Shown here in pieces: positions 1 to 9,399 of a stretch of DNA of 64,000 bases. Source of the DNA: Rhodopirellula islandica (GTDB lineage Bacteria > Planctomycetota > Planctomycetia > Pirellulales > Pirellulaceae); assembly GCF_001027925.1 (NCBI RefSeq), contig NZ_LECT01000001.1, positions 124,001-188,000 on the forward strand. The letters are read 5' to 3'. The translations under genes were made by a program, and so were the position numbers. The notes beneath the pieces are model-generated. The model was not told the DNA's origin. It searched no databases and saw only the letters and a list, made by a program, of their open reading frames with translations. Position 1 is the stretch's first letter; each line of letters begins with the position of its first letter.

Positions 1-715
1 AATAGGTTTGACAAGTCTTGCAATCGCCCGCGGACAAGACGCACTGACAGGGCGGTTCGCTGGCCATTCGGTAGGGCCAAATGGCGGTGTTCGAGAGAAA
101 CCAAAACGTCGAGATCGCGTTGGTGAGGCAACCGTGCCCATCGCCACAACGTTCCAGGTTGCGTTCTTCAAAATGCAAAGGTTGGTGGAAAAAGCAAACC
201 GGGTAGCGATCGTAAGTCGGGATGGCATGCCAGTCGCTCTCGATCACGCGCACGGCCAACGGGGCGAGCAGTTCCGCGGCATGATTCTCAGGGAAGGAAC
301 CCGCGACGTCCGCCTGCACCACGCGGATTCCACGCACCGGTTTTTCCAAAGCGGCGAATCGTGTTTGCAATCGTTCCGCGGCACGATAATCAGGATCCGC
401 GGCGGTGGTTTCTGCGGCGGTTTGGTCAGTGAGTTGGTACGTGGCGGGCAGAGCGGCGAGTGTGCTGGTTCGCTCGGCATTCAGCATCGTCCGAAGCGAC
501 GCCGGTTTCGTGGCGGGACGTGTCGACTCGGACACTGGGTTCGCCGAGACCGGATCGGATGGCTGCGCGTTCAGGGTTGCGGAACTGACCCACCAGCACC
601 CCATCAGCAGCAACGCCCAGCGTCGGCCGGGGGTGCTCCAGCGGTGCCGGCGATCTTCGGTGACGACGAAGGCGGGCGATCGAGATCGAATCGAAAGTGC
701 TTGGATGAAGTTCAT
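1..715 (-). CDS. Exported planctomycete-type hypothetical protein, 3' end outside window
   Basis: The frame stays open from an ATG at 713-715 to the left edge (238 codons), so the C-terminus is missing. The N-terminus has a basic stretch, then a hydrophobic segment (WALLLMGCWWVSSATL) ending near LNAQ, which looks like a signal peptide. The distal part reads HQPLHFEERNLERCG, followed by PYRMASEPPCQC and CKTC. From memory this Cys- and aromatic-rich pattern recurs in planctomycete exported proteins of unknown function. The four Cys in the last 20 residues could form disulfides or bind metal. It is divergent from the surface protein starting near 922. The reading frame and signal peptide are seen directly; family membership is recollection and the function is unknown. 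Confidence 0.75.
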   Translation of the reverse strand, partial: MNFIQALSIRSRSPAFVVTEDRRHRWSTPGRRWALLLMGCWWVSSATLNAQPSDPVSANPVSESTRPATKPASLRTMLNAERTSTLAALPATYQLTDQTAAETTAADPDYRAAERLQTRFAALEKPVRGIRVVQADVAGSFPENHAAELLAPLAVRVIESDWHAIPTYDRYPVCFFHQPLHFEERNLERCGDGHGCLTNAISTFWFLSNTAIWPYRMASEPPCQCVLSAGDCKTCQTY

Positions 716-921
716 GGCGTCGCTTCAATTTGCGTCCCGGTACCGGAGGGAACTTCCACCGGTCTCTCATTGTCTTAATCGGCGGAACGAATTCCTTTCC
801 CCATTTCGATCGCACCAACCGCTAAATCAGTGGAAATCGTTGCAATCGGAACACCTTCACTCCGGGATCTGGGCGGTTTTTTGCCCCGGAACCAGTTCTT
901 GAGTGGGGAACCGTGTTTTGA
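716..921. other. Divergent intergenic region
   Basis: About 200 bases separate the truncated minus-strand gene from the surface-protein gene. The right half becomes AT-richer, with a TAGAAT at 945-950 that could be a -10 element. If so, translation of the next gene would start at the ATG at 1012 rather than 922. No convincing -35 box is visible at normal spacing. Confidence 0.4.
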
Positions 922-3636
922 ATGTTCCTGAAGCAAGCACGGATTAGAATATTTTCTTGCGAAACCATCGCGGCACGCGTTCTTCACTCGGTCACCAAAG
1001 CCTTCGGATTCATGCGATCATTCCAGCCCAAATTGGCTCGCGATTGGAGGTCGAGGGCGGCTCGGATTTGGTCGCGTTCGAGGGCAAAATGGAACCAAAC
1101 CGAATCCAGTGAAACCAGCCCAGCCGCTCGGTTCGTGCCCAGCATTCGTTCGCTTGAAAAACGGTTGGTTCTCAATGCGACCGCGGAGCTGACCGCACTG
1201 GGAGAGCTGTTGGTCCAAGGGGACGCCGGGTTTGACACGATCGAATCATCGCTCACCACGGGGGGCGAGCTTCAATTCACCGATTCGGTGACCGGCGTGA
1301 TTCCCATCACGATCGGTCACGATGTGTTCGGGAATCCGATTCGCGTCGATTCGATCGGCGTGGATGCGATCACGAGTGGCCGCGTTCGGGTGGATTTGGG
1401 CGGCGGCAACGATTCACTGCACCTGCGACTTCCCGATGGTTTGAACGCGACCGTTCGGGGCGGGCTCGGCAATGACACGGTCGATGTGGAAGTGCTTTCC
1501 CCATCGACGATCGGAAACGAGGTTGAAGTTTCCGGAGAAATGATTTCGGTCAGTGGCAATGCGAAGACTTCGTTTGAGTTGTTGCCCGAGTTGGGAACAT
1601 CGGTCGTCAACATCACCGAACTGACCACCCAGGATGTGGGGCATGTCGATTTGGGGGAGGCCCCCATCACGGTCCATGACCGCGTGCAGTTGCTCGGACT
1701 GCAAGACGATCTGGTCTTGGAATCCTCTTTGACGACACCTGTTTTGGAAGTGACGGGCCAAGGCGCCGTGCGTCAGTTGTCAACGAGCACCTTGGTGGTC
1801 GATGACTTGGATGTGACCGCCGATGCGGGCGTGACGCTGAACCAATCCAGCAACGAAATCTCCACCGTTCGGATTCTGACCAGCGATTCAGACGTGCGAC
1901 TGGTCAGTCAATCTGATTTGATCGTGGAGCAGATCAACGCGGGCGACGCACGAGTCGAGGTGCTCGCGAATTCGATCAACGACTCAGCGGACGACAACTT
2001 GGCTGATTTGATCGCGGATGAACTTCTGTTGGAAGCGAATGACGGCATCGGCAACGTACGCGAGTTGGAATTGCAATCGGTGACGCAGTTGGATGTCGAT
2101 GCGGGTGACGGCAACGTTGATTTGGTTTCGCTGGCGGTGGACGAACCCGTGGTGGCACGCATTGAGTTTGGAAGCGGCGATTTCCGCTTGGAACAATTCG
2201 GCGGGCTGGATCTGACACTTGAAAGCGTGATCGTCGACCAAGGATCGATCTGGGTTCGAAACGATGGCGACGTCATCATCAAGGATGTGGTGGCGGGCGA
2301 TGGGTACGTGGATGTGCACGCCGAGGGCGATTTGATCTTGGTCGATGACGACTCCATCGAGGATGGTCCCGATCGAAAATTGGATCCCGAGATCGTTGCC
2401 CTGGGAACCGATGGGCGAGTGCGTTTGGCATCCGATCAACGGATCGTTGCTTCGGACAACGTCCAGATTCAAGCCGCGTCCATCGAAGCCGGCGCGGTGA
2501 CATTGTCCGCACCGGTCATCGAACTGGGACAGCAATTTGAAATCAACACCGGAGACGGTGTTGGTATCGCCAGGCAATTCACGCCGCGCCCAGAACTTGA
2601 TCCTGAGGACTTGGTTCCACCCAACCCTGATTTGCCGCCACGTCCAGCCGCTCCACCTGTCGCGCCCGAGCCAGGGGAATTGACGGAAGCGTTCTACCAG
2701 CATGACTCCATTCGGACGAACATCCTGTCGCAGTTTGACGTCAATGATGCCGAGGGAATTCTGTCCGTGAACGTGGGGACGGAAGGTGAAAACGGTTTGA
2801 CCCTCCTGATTGATTGGGGAGCCGAATCGGATCGCTTTCAGCGCGTCGAGAATTTGCCAGGTTCGTTTCAAACCGCCAGCGTCAGTCACGTTTACATGGA
2901 GGACGACATTCTGAACTCAACGTTGAACGGACGCGGAAGTGCAACGGACCCACTGAACGTGTTGTTTGCGGTGGAACATCATGAGTCGATCGTGTTGCTC
3001 GGTGAATCGATCTCGCAGCCCAACACGAAAGGAATTCTTGTTTCGATGGATGTTCCTGGAAGCGTGATTTCATCGACGGACAATCCACTGACGCTAACAT
3101 CCAGCGGCCCGATCCTTGAATCAGGAGCGGCCTTCTTTGTCATCCCACGTGTGAATGTTCCCTTGGCATTTTTGCCCATTCGGGACGTGATTCCAGAACC
3201 GGTTGATCCGGTGACCCCTGTCGCAATGACCACCACCACAACGTTGACCAGTGTGACGTTCGAAACCTCCGAGGCTTCGTCCAGCCCCGCGTCCATTCGC
3301 GATGAGTACTTTCAGCTTCGCGCTCTTTCGCCGGATCCCGATGCGGCGGACTTGATCGAGCCCATCCGATTGCCCGAACGAACGCTGGAAGGCGATTCGC
3401 TGAATCGACTTTTTTCTCAGTTGCCCGATGGCGAATATGAAATTCAGTACGTGATTGACGAAGCGGACGAGCGCACCATCCTGCAGGTTGAATTGAGAGA
3501 CGGGCGTCCGATCCAAACCGGTGATGACCTGGAGGCCGGGACGTTGCGTTTGACGCCTCTGGATCTGGATGACTCGGACCTGGATGACTCGAATTCCGAT
3601 CAACTCCCAAGTGAGGAGCGTGATCGTGACGAATGA
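922..3636 (+). CDS. LEPR-XLL-like large surface/secreted protein
   Basis: A 904-aa acidic protein of unknown enzymatic role. The leader is basic, and residues 71-90 contain PSIRSLEKRLVLNATAEL. This resembles the LEPR/LEDR-x-LL motif found near the N-terminus of many large planctomycete exported proteins. The body (about 90-560) is rich in Val, Asp and Gly with beta-helix or filament-like character (VRVDLGGGNDSLHLRLPDG, DVDAGDGNVDLVSL). A Pro-rich linker follows (about 555-585: PPNPDLPPRPAAPP), then a second beta-rich region, a Thr run near 770 and an Asp-rich tail (LDLDDSDLDDS). An ATG at 1012 (residue 31) is an alternative start. The 3' end overlaps the start of the kinase gene, so the two are probably co-transcribed and translationally coupled. 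The surface location is inferred from the leader motif. Confidence 0.8.
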   Translation: MFLKQARIRIFSCETIAARVLHSVTKAFGFMRSFQPKLARDWRSRAARIWSRSRAKWNQTESSETSPAARFVPSIRSLEKRLVLNATAELTALGELLVQGDAGFDTIESSLTTGGELQFTDSVTGVIPITIGHDVFGNPIRVDSIGVDAITSGRVRVDLGGGNDSLHLRLPDGLNATVRGGLGNDTVDVEVLSPSTIGNEVEVSGEMISVSGNAKTSFELLPELGTSVVNITELTTQDVGHVDLGEAPITVHDRVQLLGLQDDLVLESSLTTPVLEVTGQGAVRQLSTSTLVVDDLDVTADAGVTLNQSSNEISTVRILTSDSDVRLVSQSDLIVEQINAGDARVEVLANSINDSADDNLADLIADELLLEANDGIGNVRELELQSVTQLDVDAGDGNVDLVSLAVDEPVVARIEFGSGDFRLEQFGGLDLTLESVIVDQGSIWVRNDGDVIIKDVVAGDGYVDVHAEGDLILVDDDSIEDGPDRKLDPEIVALGTDGRVRLASDQRIVASDNVQIQAASIEAGAVTLSAPVIELGQQFEINTGDGVGIARQFTPRPELDPEDLVPPNPDLPPRPAAPPVAPEPGELTEAFYQHDSIRTNILSQFDVNDAEGILSVNVGTEGENGLTLLIDWGAESDRFQRVENLPGSFQTASVSHVYMEDDILNSTLNGRGSATDPLNVLFAVEHHESIVLLGESISQPNTKGILVSMDVPGSVISSTDNPLTLTSSGPILESGAAFFVIPRVNVPLAFLPIRDVIPEPVDPVTPVAMTTTTTLTSVTFETSEASSSPASIRDEYFQLRALSPDPDAADLIEPIRLPERTLEGDSLNRLFSQLPDGEYEIQYVIDEADERTILQVELRDGRPIQTGDDLEAGTLRLTPLDLDDSDLDDSNSDQLPSEERDRDE

Positions 3637-6600
3637 CCGAGATCCCCAAGGCAAGCCAGACAAAGGCATGCCGGATGACGAGAACTTCACCGCGAACCAG
3701 TTTGATTTGGATGAGACGGTCGAAGAAACCGAACCGGTTCAACGAAGCGACCATCACGGACTAGGTGAAACCGTTGACCAGGTCGACTTGGACGCCACCT
3801 TGGAAGAAGCCGGGACCATGCCGGACCATCCAGCGAACGACCCCAATGCGACGCTCCCTGATTTGGACAAGACGGTCGATGAAACTCAGTTGACGGTGGA
3901 AGATTCGGATCAAACGCTGGACGAGAATGATTTCACTGTTGCGGAGTCCGATGCAACGATCTCGGATTCGGGGGCGACCATTTCCGGTGTCAATGAAACC
4001 GTGGTGGAAGAATCGGACTTCGACCCTGAGGCGACGCTGTTGGAATCCGAAAAAACGGTTGCCGATGCCAGCCTCACCCTGATCGATGAAACGATCACCG
4101 AAGGGAGTGCGACCGTCGATGAGGCGGATGCAACCGTGGGCACGATCCTGACAGACGAAGACATTGGCCAAACCATCAACCCTCGTGAATTGACATCCGA
4201 GGACGTGAGCTATTGGTCCAAGCTGTCTCAGGAATTCCATACCGGCGCGGCCACCGTGGCTTCGTTCAGCGAGATCGGGTCGGCGGTTGCCGGTTCTTCG
4301 CTGCCGCTGCGCGGACGCCAAGTCACGACGCCGCAGGAAAGCGAAACCGAAGCGTCGGACTACCGGTTGGTTCGTCTGCTTGGCAAAGGCGGGATGGGCA
4401 ACGTCTTCGTCGCTCGCCAAGGATCTTTGGATCGGTTGATTGCGGTCAAGATCATCAAGCCGCTGGAGGAAGACAAACGCGACGCACTTCGCAAACAGGG
4501 GCGGTTGGAGGCCACGGAGAACAGTCGACGTCAGCAATTTCTAACCGAAGCGGTGATCACCGGCGACTTGGATCACCCCAACATCGTTCCGATTCACGAT
4601 GTCGCGGTGACCGGCGAGAACACGTTGTTCTACGCAATGAAGCGTGTTGTCGGCACGCCTTGGAACAAGGTTATCGGCGAGAAGTCGCGGGATGAGAATC
4701 TCGAGATTCTGATCAAGGTGGCGGATGCGATCGCGTTCGCTCACACCCGAGGAATCATTCACCGCGACATCAAACCTGAAAACGTGATGCTGGGGGATTT
4801 TGGCGTTGTGATGGTGATGGATTGGGGGATCGCTTTTGCGTTGCCGCAATTCGAAAAATTGAATTCGATCACACCCGCGAAGGGTTTGGGCGGCACGCCA
4901 TCGTTCATGGCCCCGGAAATGGCAACGGGACCACTGGAGGCGATCGGTCCGGCGGCTGACATTTACCTGCTCGGCGCGACGCTGTTCATGATTGTCACCG
5001 GCAAGGCACCGCACCATGCGAAGAACGTTCGCGATTGTTTGCGAGCGGTTGCCACCAACGAAATTCGGGACGTTGATCCACGGTACGAAGGTGAATTGCT
5101 CAACATCGCTCGCAAAGCGATGGCGACTCGCATCGAAGATCGCTATTCGAGCGTGATCGAGTTCCAAGAGGCGATTCGCGAATATCGCTCGCACTCCGAA
5201 AGCGTCTCGCTGGCGGCCAGAGCGACAGACGATCTGAAAGAAGCCGAACAGACTCATTCGTACACGTTGTTCTCGCGAGCGACGTTTGGGTTTGAAGAGG
5301 CACTGCATCTTTGGGATGGAAACCAAACCGCACGAGACGGCATGGCTCGGGCGCGGTTGGCTCACGCTTCTGCGGCCCATGACAACAAGGACTTCGATCT
5401 TGGTTTGTCGCTGCTGAAGCCGGATGGCGATCTGCTGCACGAATCGCCTGAGCACGAAGCCCTGGCGGCGAAGCTGGAACAAGCCATCCAGGATCGCAAG
5501 GCTCGTGAATCACGGTTCAAGTTCTTGAAGCGTGCCGTCGCCGCGATGTTGCTGTTCATCTTTGTCGGCGGTGCGTTCGCATTGGTGACGATCAATGCAA
5601 AAGAACAGGAGGCCCGACGACAGGCTGGAATCGCCGAGCAGCAAACCCAGATCGCGAAAGAACAGGAGCAGATCGCGCTGAACGAAAAAGAAATCGCCAA
5701 CGAACAAAGGGACATCGCCGAGCAGCAAAGGGACATTGCCAAAGAACAGAAATTGGTTGCAGAAAAGCAGACGGATCTCGCCGAAGAACGGCGAAAAGAT
5801 GCAGAAGAGCAACGGGAGATCGCGAAGGAGCAAACTGCGCTCGCGAATCAGCGGTTTGTGGAAGCCAATGAAAGCAGGAAGCAAGCAGTTCAGGAGGAAG
5901 CCAAAGCAAAGGCGAGCGAAAAAGCCGCTCAGATCGCTCAAGCCCAGGCGGAATACGAGTCGTATGTTTCTCAAATTGGATTGGCCAAAGCACGTGTGGA
6001 TCGCAACGAGTTCTCCGACGCTCGACGTATCCTTTCGGAATTGACCGCTGGCTACCGTCAACGATTCCCTGGCGAGCCGTTGCCATGGGAATTGCGTTGG
6101 TTGTCGGCCACGGTTCACCAATCCAAGGCCGTTGTGTCGCTGCCGGTGATCGCGAATGAGTTGTCGTTGGCGGAAGTTCCAGTCGGCGGCACCCAGCGTG
6201 GTTTGATCACGCAGGACGATGGACGTCTGGCAACATTCTCGATCGCGAGTGGGACGCGTCGATCCAATGTAACTAAACTTCACCCTCCCTCCGGGAGGGT
6301 CGAGCGAAGCGAGGGGAGGGCCGCGTCTGATCTTCCATTGCTCATCGACGCAACATGGAGCGATCCCAATGGCGGTTCCATCACCACCGCCGCAATGAAT
6401 GAATCAGGCGACCAAGTGGCGATCGGAATGCTCGATGGAAGGATCGAAGTTTGGAATGGGGATCTCTCCAAGCGAACGTTGCGTTTGCCGATGCATGACG
6501 GACCCGTGAGCGACCTTGTCTTTGCCGATTCAAACACTTTGGTTTCGTCGTCCACCGATCGGACGGTCCGGGTTTGGGACCTGAGTTCGAATGGCGATGA

Positions 6601-9379
6601 TTGCGTTCCTGGATACAGCGAGCACTGGCACATCGGTCCGGTCACCAAGGTCGCCGCCGTTCGCGATGGTGAAAACGTTTGGGTTTCGGCAGCCGTGAAT
6701 GACTCAGCTCGCGGTCGCGTTGCGGTTTGGAACATCGTGCCCGATCAAGACGAAACGGCCGCCCGAATCGGTCGTTTCATGCGGCATGAATCCGAGGTCT
6801 CCGCAGTCGCGGTTTGGATGGAGGATGCTTCTCCCAAGTTCGCTAGCGGCGACACCGATGGACATGTGCTTGTTTGGGAACAAGACGATTTGGTCGATGC
6901 GGATCCAAGGAAGAGCATTCAGAACGCGGTTCAGAATTTGGCGTCAACAGGCAACGCTGATTCCGGCACCAGCAAAGCCAACTCCATCTCGCTGAATGAA
7001 ACCACGCCGATTCATCGAGGTGGCGTGCAAGACATTCACTACGACACGCGGCTGGACCGCTTGATCACCGCGGGCAAGGACTACGTGGTTCGGATTTGGA
7101 AACGATCTGATGTTCCCGGTGAAGCCGAGTTGGGGCGATGGGCTCGTGAACGATCGTTGCGAGGCCACGGCGGCGCGGTCAAAGTGGCCTTGTTTGTTCC
7201 CGCGACCCAGGGCGACGTCCTGTCTTTGGGCGACGATTTGACGCTCCGGTACTGGGATTCGGAAACGGGATTGTTGGACAACGGAGTGGACGAAGATTTC
7301 ACGTCCGTCTCCGTTCGCAACGAGAGCGACGTGGCGTCGAGCGGTTGGAACGCTTTGGAAGCAACCGCTCACGACGACGAAATTTGGTCAGCTCGGTTCA
7401 GTCCCGATGGAACCAAGGTGGTGACCTCCAGTCGTGATCACACGGCGCGAGTCTTGTCGATTGATCCCCAAACGTCTCGCTTCGACACGCGATGGACGAT
7501 TGCTTCGGATCAACCCGAATCACCACAGGCAGATCAGGGGCTGGAGTCCGAAGGCAGGTTGGAAGAGGGGACCGCGTTCGGTGCGATGTCGATGCGAATG
7601 GACCCCGTGCATCGACGGTTGTTCCTTGGCAACGCCGACGCCGTCGTCCGCATCTGGGACGTTGATCGTGGAACGGAACTCGGCAGCGTTCGTGGCACGG
7701 GGCTGAATGATGTGCTGGCCGTTTCGAAAGATGGAAGTCTTCTCGCCACCGGTTCCAGTTCGCCTGAGTCCGATGTTTTGGTTTGGAAGTTGAGTCCGTC
7801 GAAGTCCGTCTCGCCTCGGTTGCTGCATCGTTTCGAGGGGCATGAGGAATCCGTCGCGGCCCTGGCGATCTCTCCCAACAGTCGTTGGTTGTTCAGTGGC
7901 GACCGGGCCGGCCGAGGCCGTGTCTGGGATTTGCAAACAGGCGAACCGGTGGGCGAACCGATCGACGACTTGCTTGGATTCCGCATCAACACGGCATCGT
8001 TTGCTGGCGACTCGGAAAGCGTTTGGATTGGATCCGACAACCAATCCTTGATGCGTTGGCGTTGGTCCGATCGGACTTGGGCAGACCGCTTTGACACGGA
8101 AGGTTTCGTGACTGAATTGGTTGTTTCCTCCAATGGCCGGCAGGCGATCACCGTTGATCAATCCAAGCGAACCGATCGAACGATCTCCAATGTGACGTGG
8201 TGGGATCTTGCCAGCGGCAAACCACAGCGGTTGCTCTCGGAAACGTTTTCACAGGATCAGACCAGTGCATTTGGTGGTCGTCCCAACTTTGGCGGGGTGT
8301 CCTTTTCGATCGATGGCAGTCTGGCTCGTCTGGTCGTGACCCCAATGGGCGAGCGTTCCAGTCGCGTCGAAACTTGGGACGTGTCCGGCGAGATCGGATC
8401 GGCGAAGCGAGTCGCAGCGGTGGAGTTGCCAGAACGCCTTGGTGAGTGCACCGCGGTGGCGTCATTGCAAGGCGATTGGTTCCTGACGATGCATGGCAAC
8501 GCAGCGTTCCTTTGGGACGGGAGTTCCAACACACATTTGACAAGCTATCGAGCTCACGGCGCGGTCACGCGAGCCATGTTTGCCGATGGTGATCGCCGCG
8601 TGATCACGGCCAGTCGCAGTGTCAAAGTTTGGGACGCCGAGACCGGCAAGACGATTGGTAAATTGGAATCGCCGCATGAGGGGACCATTCGCGCGATTGC
8701 GGTTGCTCCCAAACAAGCCTTCCGATTTGCCACCGGAGGCGATGATTCTCGAGTTCGTGTCTGGGACTTCGACGAAACCGCAGGGACATTCGAATCCGTT
8801 CGGCAATGGAACGATCCGGTTCTGCAGGGCGGCATCGCATCCTTGGACTTCAGTGCCGATGGTTCGTGTTTGCTAGCGACGAGCAATCAAGGTGCGGCGA
8901 CGTTGATGCAACTCGATGGCGACGCGAAACTCAAATTGGTGGCTGACCCGTCGCTTGGCAAACTGAACGTCGGTCGTTTTTCAGACGACTCCCAGTGGGT
9001 CGCGGTCGGTGGATCCGACAACATCGCGCGAATGTGGAACGTCAAGGATTGGTTGGCGAACCCCGTGAAGAAGACCACAGAAGCCGGAACTCCCATTGAA
9101 TTGATTGGCCACGCCGAACCCATTTCGGATGTGGCGATGTTGGCCAACCCGCTTCGATTGTTCACCGCCAGTGAAGATCGATCGGTGCGAGTTTGGGATC
9201 CCGTCGCCCAAGGAGCCCAGCAGGACGAACAGAGCCGATTTGGCCGTGTGTTGCTGGAACTGCGAGGTCACAAGGACGCGTTGTCGGCTTTGGATTTGAC
9301 CGACGAGGGTGACCTGATGATGACGGCATCGGAAGACGGAACGGTTCGCCTATGGCCAGCAGCGACCGGCAAGGATTGA
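3626..9379 (+). CDS. Membrane Ser/Thr protein kinase with WD40 repeats
   Basis: A protein of about 1917 aa. Residues 20-200 are an acidic tail with many T-[VIL]-x-[DE] motifs. A Hanks-type kinase domain (about 246-520) follows: glycine loop GKGGMGNVF, VAIK-type lysine in IAVKIIKP, catalytic loop HRDIKPEN, DWG in place of DFG, and GGTPSFMAPE. A transmembrane helix lies near 630-655 (AAMLLFIFVGGAFALV), then a long Glu/Gln coiled coil (about 655-780, repeated IAKEQ/IAEQQ units). From about 825 to the end are many WD40 blades (repeated VRVWD, ARVL, VKVWD). An open frame runs up to 3569, but GTG at 3626 (or 3620) behind GAGG at 3612-3615 overlaps the upstream stop and is the better start. A palindromic repeat is inserted in frame at 6281-6325. 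Kinase and WD40 calls are firm; substrates are unknown. Confidence 0.92.
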   Translation: MTNDRDPQGKPDKGMPDDENFTANQFDLDETVEETEPVQRSDHHGLGETVDQVDLDATLEEAGTMPDHPANDPNATLPDLDKTVDETQLTVEDSDQTLDENDFTVAESDATISDSGATISGVNETVVEESDFDPEATLLESEKTVADASLTLIDETITEGSATVDEADATVGTILTDEDIGQTINPRELTSEDVSYWSKLSQEFHTGAATVASFSEIGSAVAGSSLPLRGRQVTTPQESETEASDYRLVRLLGKGGMGNVFVARQGSLDRLIAVKIIKPLEEDKRDALRKQGRLEATENSRRQQFLTEAVITGDLDHPNIVPIHDVAVTGENTLFYAMKRVVGTPWNKVIGEKSRDENLEILIKVADAIAFAHTRGIIHRDIKPENVMLGDFGVVMVMDWGIAFALPQFEKLNSITPAKGLGGTPSFMAPEMATGPLEAIGPAADIYLLGATLFMIVTGKAPHHAKNVRDCLRAVATNEIRDVDPRYEGELLNIARKAMATRIEDRYSSVIEFQEAIREYRSHSESVSLAARATDDLKEAEQTHSYTLFSRATFGFEEALHLWDGNQTARDGMARARLAHASAAHDNKDFDLGLSLLKPDGDLLHESPEHEALAAKLEQAIQDRKARESRFKFLKRAVAAMLLFIFVGGAFALVTINAKEQEARRQAGIAEQQTQIAKEQEQIALNEKEIANEQRDIAEQQRDIAKEQKLVAEKQTDLAEERRKDAEEQREIAKEQTALANQRFVEANESRKQAVQEEAKAKASEKAAQIAQAQAEYESYVSQIGLAKARVDRNEFSDARRILSELTAGYRQRFPGEPLPWELRWLSATVHQSKAVVSLPVIANELSLAEVPVGGTQRGLITQDDGRLATFSIASGTRRSNVTKLHPPSGRVERSEGRAASDLPLLIDATWSDPNGGSITTAAMNESGDQVAIGMLDGRIEVWNGDLSKRTLRLPMHDGPVSDLVFADSNTLVSSSTDRTVRVWDLSSNGDDCVPGYSEHWHIGPVTKVAAVRDGENVWVSAAVNDSARGRVAVWNIVPDQDETAARIGRFMRHESEVSAVAVWMEDASPKFASGDTDGHVLVWEQDDLVDADPRKSIQNAVQNLASTGNADSGTSKANSISLNETTPIHRGGVQDIHYDTRLDRLITAGKDYVVRIWKRSDVPGEAELGRWARERSLRGHGGAVKVALFVPATQGDVLSLGDDLTLRYWDSETGLLDNGVDEDFTSVSVRNESDVASSGWNALEATAHDDEIWSARFSPDGTKVVTSSRDHTARVLSIDPQTSRFDTRWTIASDQPESPQADQGLESEGRLEEGTAFGAMSMRMDPVHRRLFLGNADAVVRIWDVDRGTELGSVRGTGLNDVLAVSKDGSLLATGSSSPESDVLVWKLSPSKSVSPRLLHRFEGHEESVAALAISPNSRWLFSGDRAGRGRVWDLQTGEPVGEPIDDLLGFRINTASFAGDSESVWIGSDNQSLMRWRWSDRTWADRFDTEGFVTELVVSSNGRQAITVDQSKRTDRTISNVTWWDLASGKPQRLLSETFSQDQTSAFGGRPNFGGVSFSIDGSLARLVVTPMGERSSRVETWDVSGEIGSAKRVAAVELPERLGECTAVASLQGDWFLTMHGNAAFLWDGSSNTHLTSYRAHGAVTRAMFADGDRRVITASRSVKVWDAETGKTIGKLESPHEGTIRAIAVAPKQAFRFATGGDDSRVRVWDFDETAGTFESVRQWNDPVLQGGIASLDFSADGSCLLATSNQGAATLMQLDGDAKLKLVADPSLGKLNVGRFSDDSQWVAVGGSDNIARMWNVKDWLANPVKKTTEAGTPIELIGHAEPISDVAMLANPLRLFTASEDRSVRVWDPVAQGAQQDEQSRFGRVLLELRGHKDALSALDLTDEGDLMMTASEDGTVRLWPAATGKD
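6281..6320 (+). repeat. Dispersed GC-rich repeat (family B) inside the kinase gene
   Basis: A palindromic CCCTCCCTCCGGGAGGG is followed by TCGAGCGAAGCGAGGGGAG. Positions 6293-6318 match 42356-42381 at 25 of 26 bases, and the second copy is intergenic. Here it keeps the frame and encodes an Arg/Pro/Ser-rich loop (HPPSGRVERSEGRA) between two WD40 segments, unlike the surrounding sequence. Confidence 0.75.
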
Positions 9380-9399
9380 TCGCGGGGGACGGATGGTTG

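Noticed and set aside
8-902. Plus-strand open frames of 256 and 165 codons over the first 900 bases
   Set aside because: They lie antisense to the minus-strand frame with a signal peptide and a recognisable motif; their translations are Arg-rich and show no conserved pattern.
2279-2889. Long minus-strand frames opposite the LEPR-XLL protein
   Set aside because: Shadow frames produced by GC-rich codon bias; no start context or motif, and they contradict a well-structured plus-strand protein.
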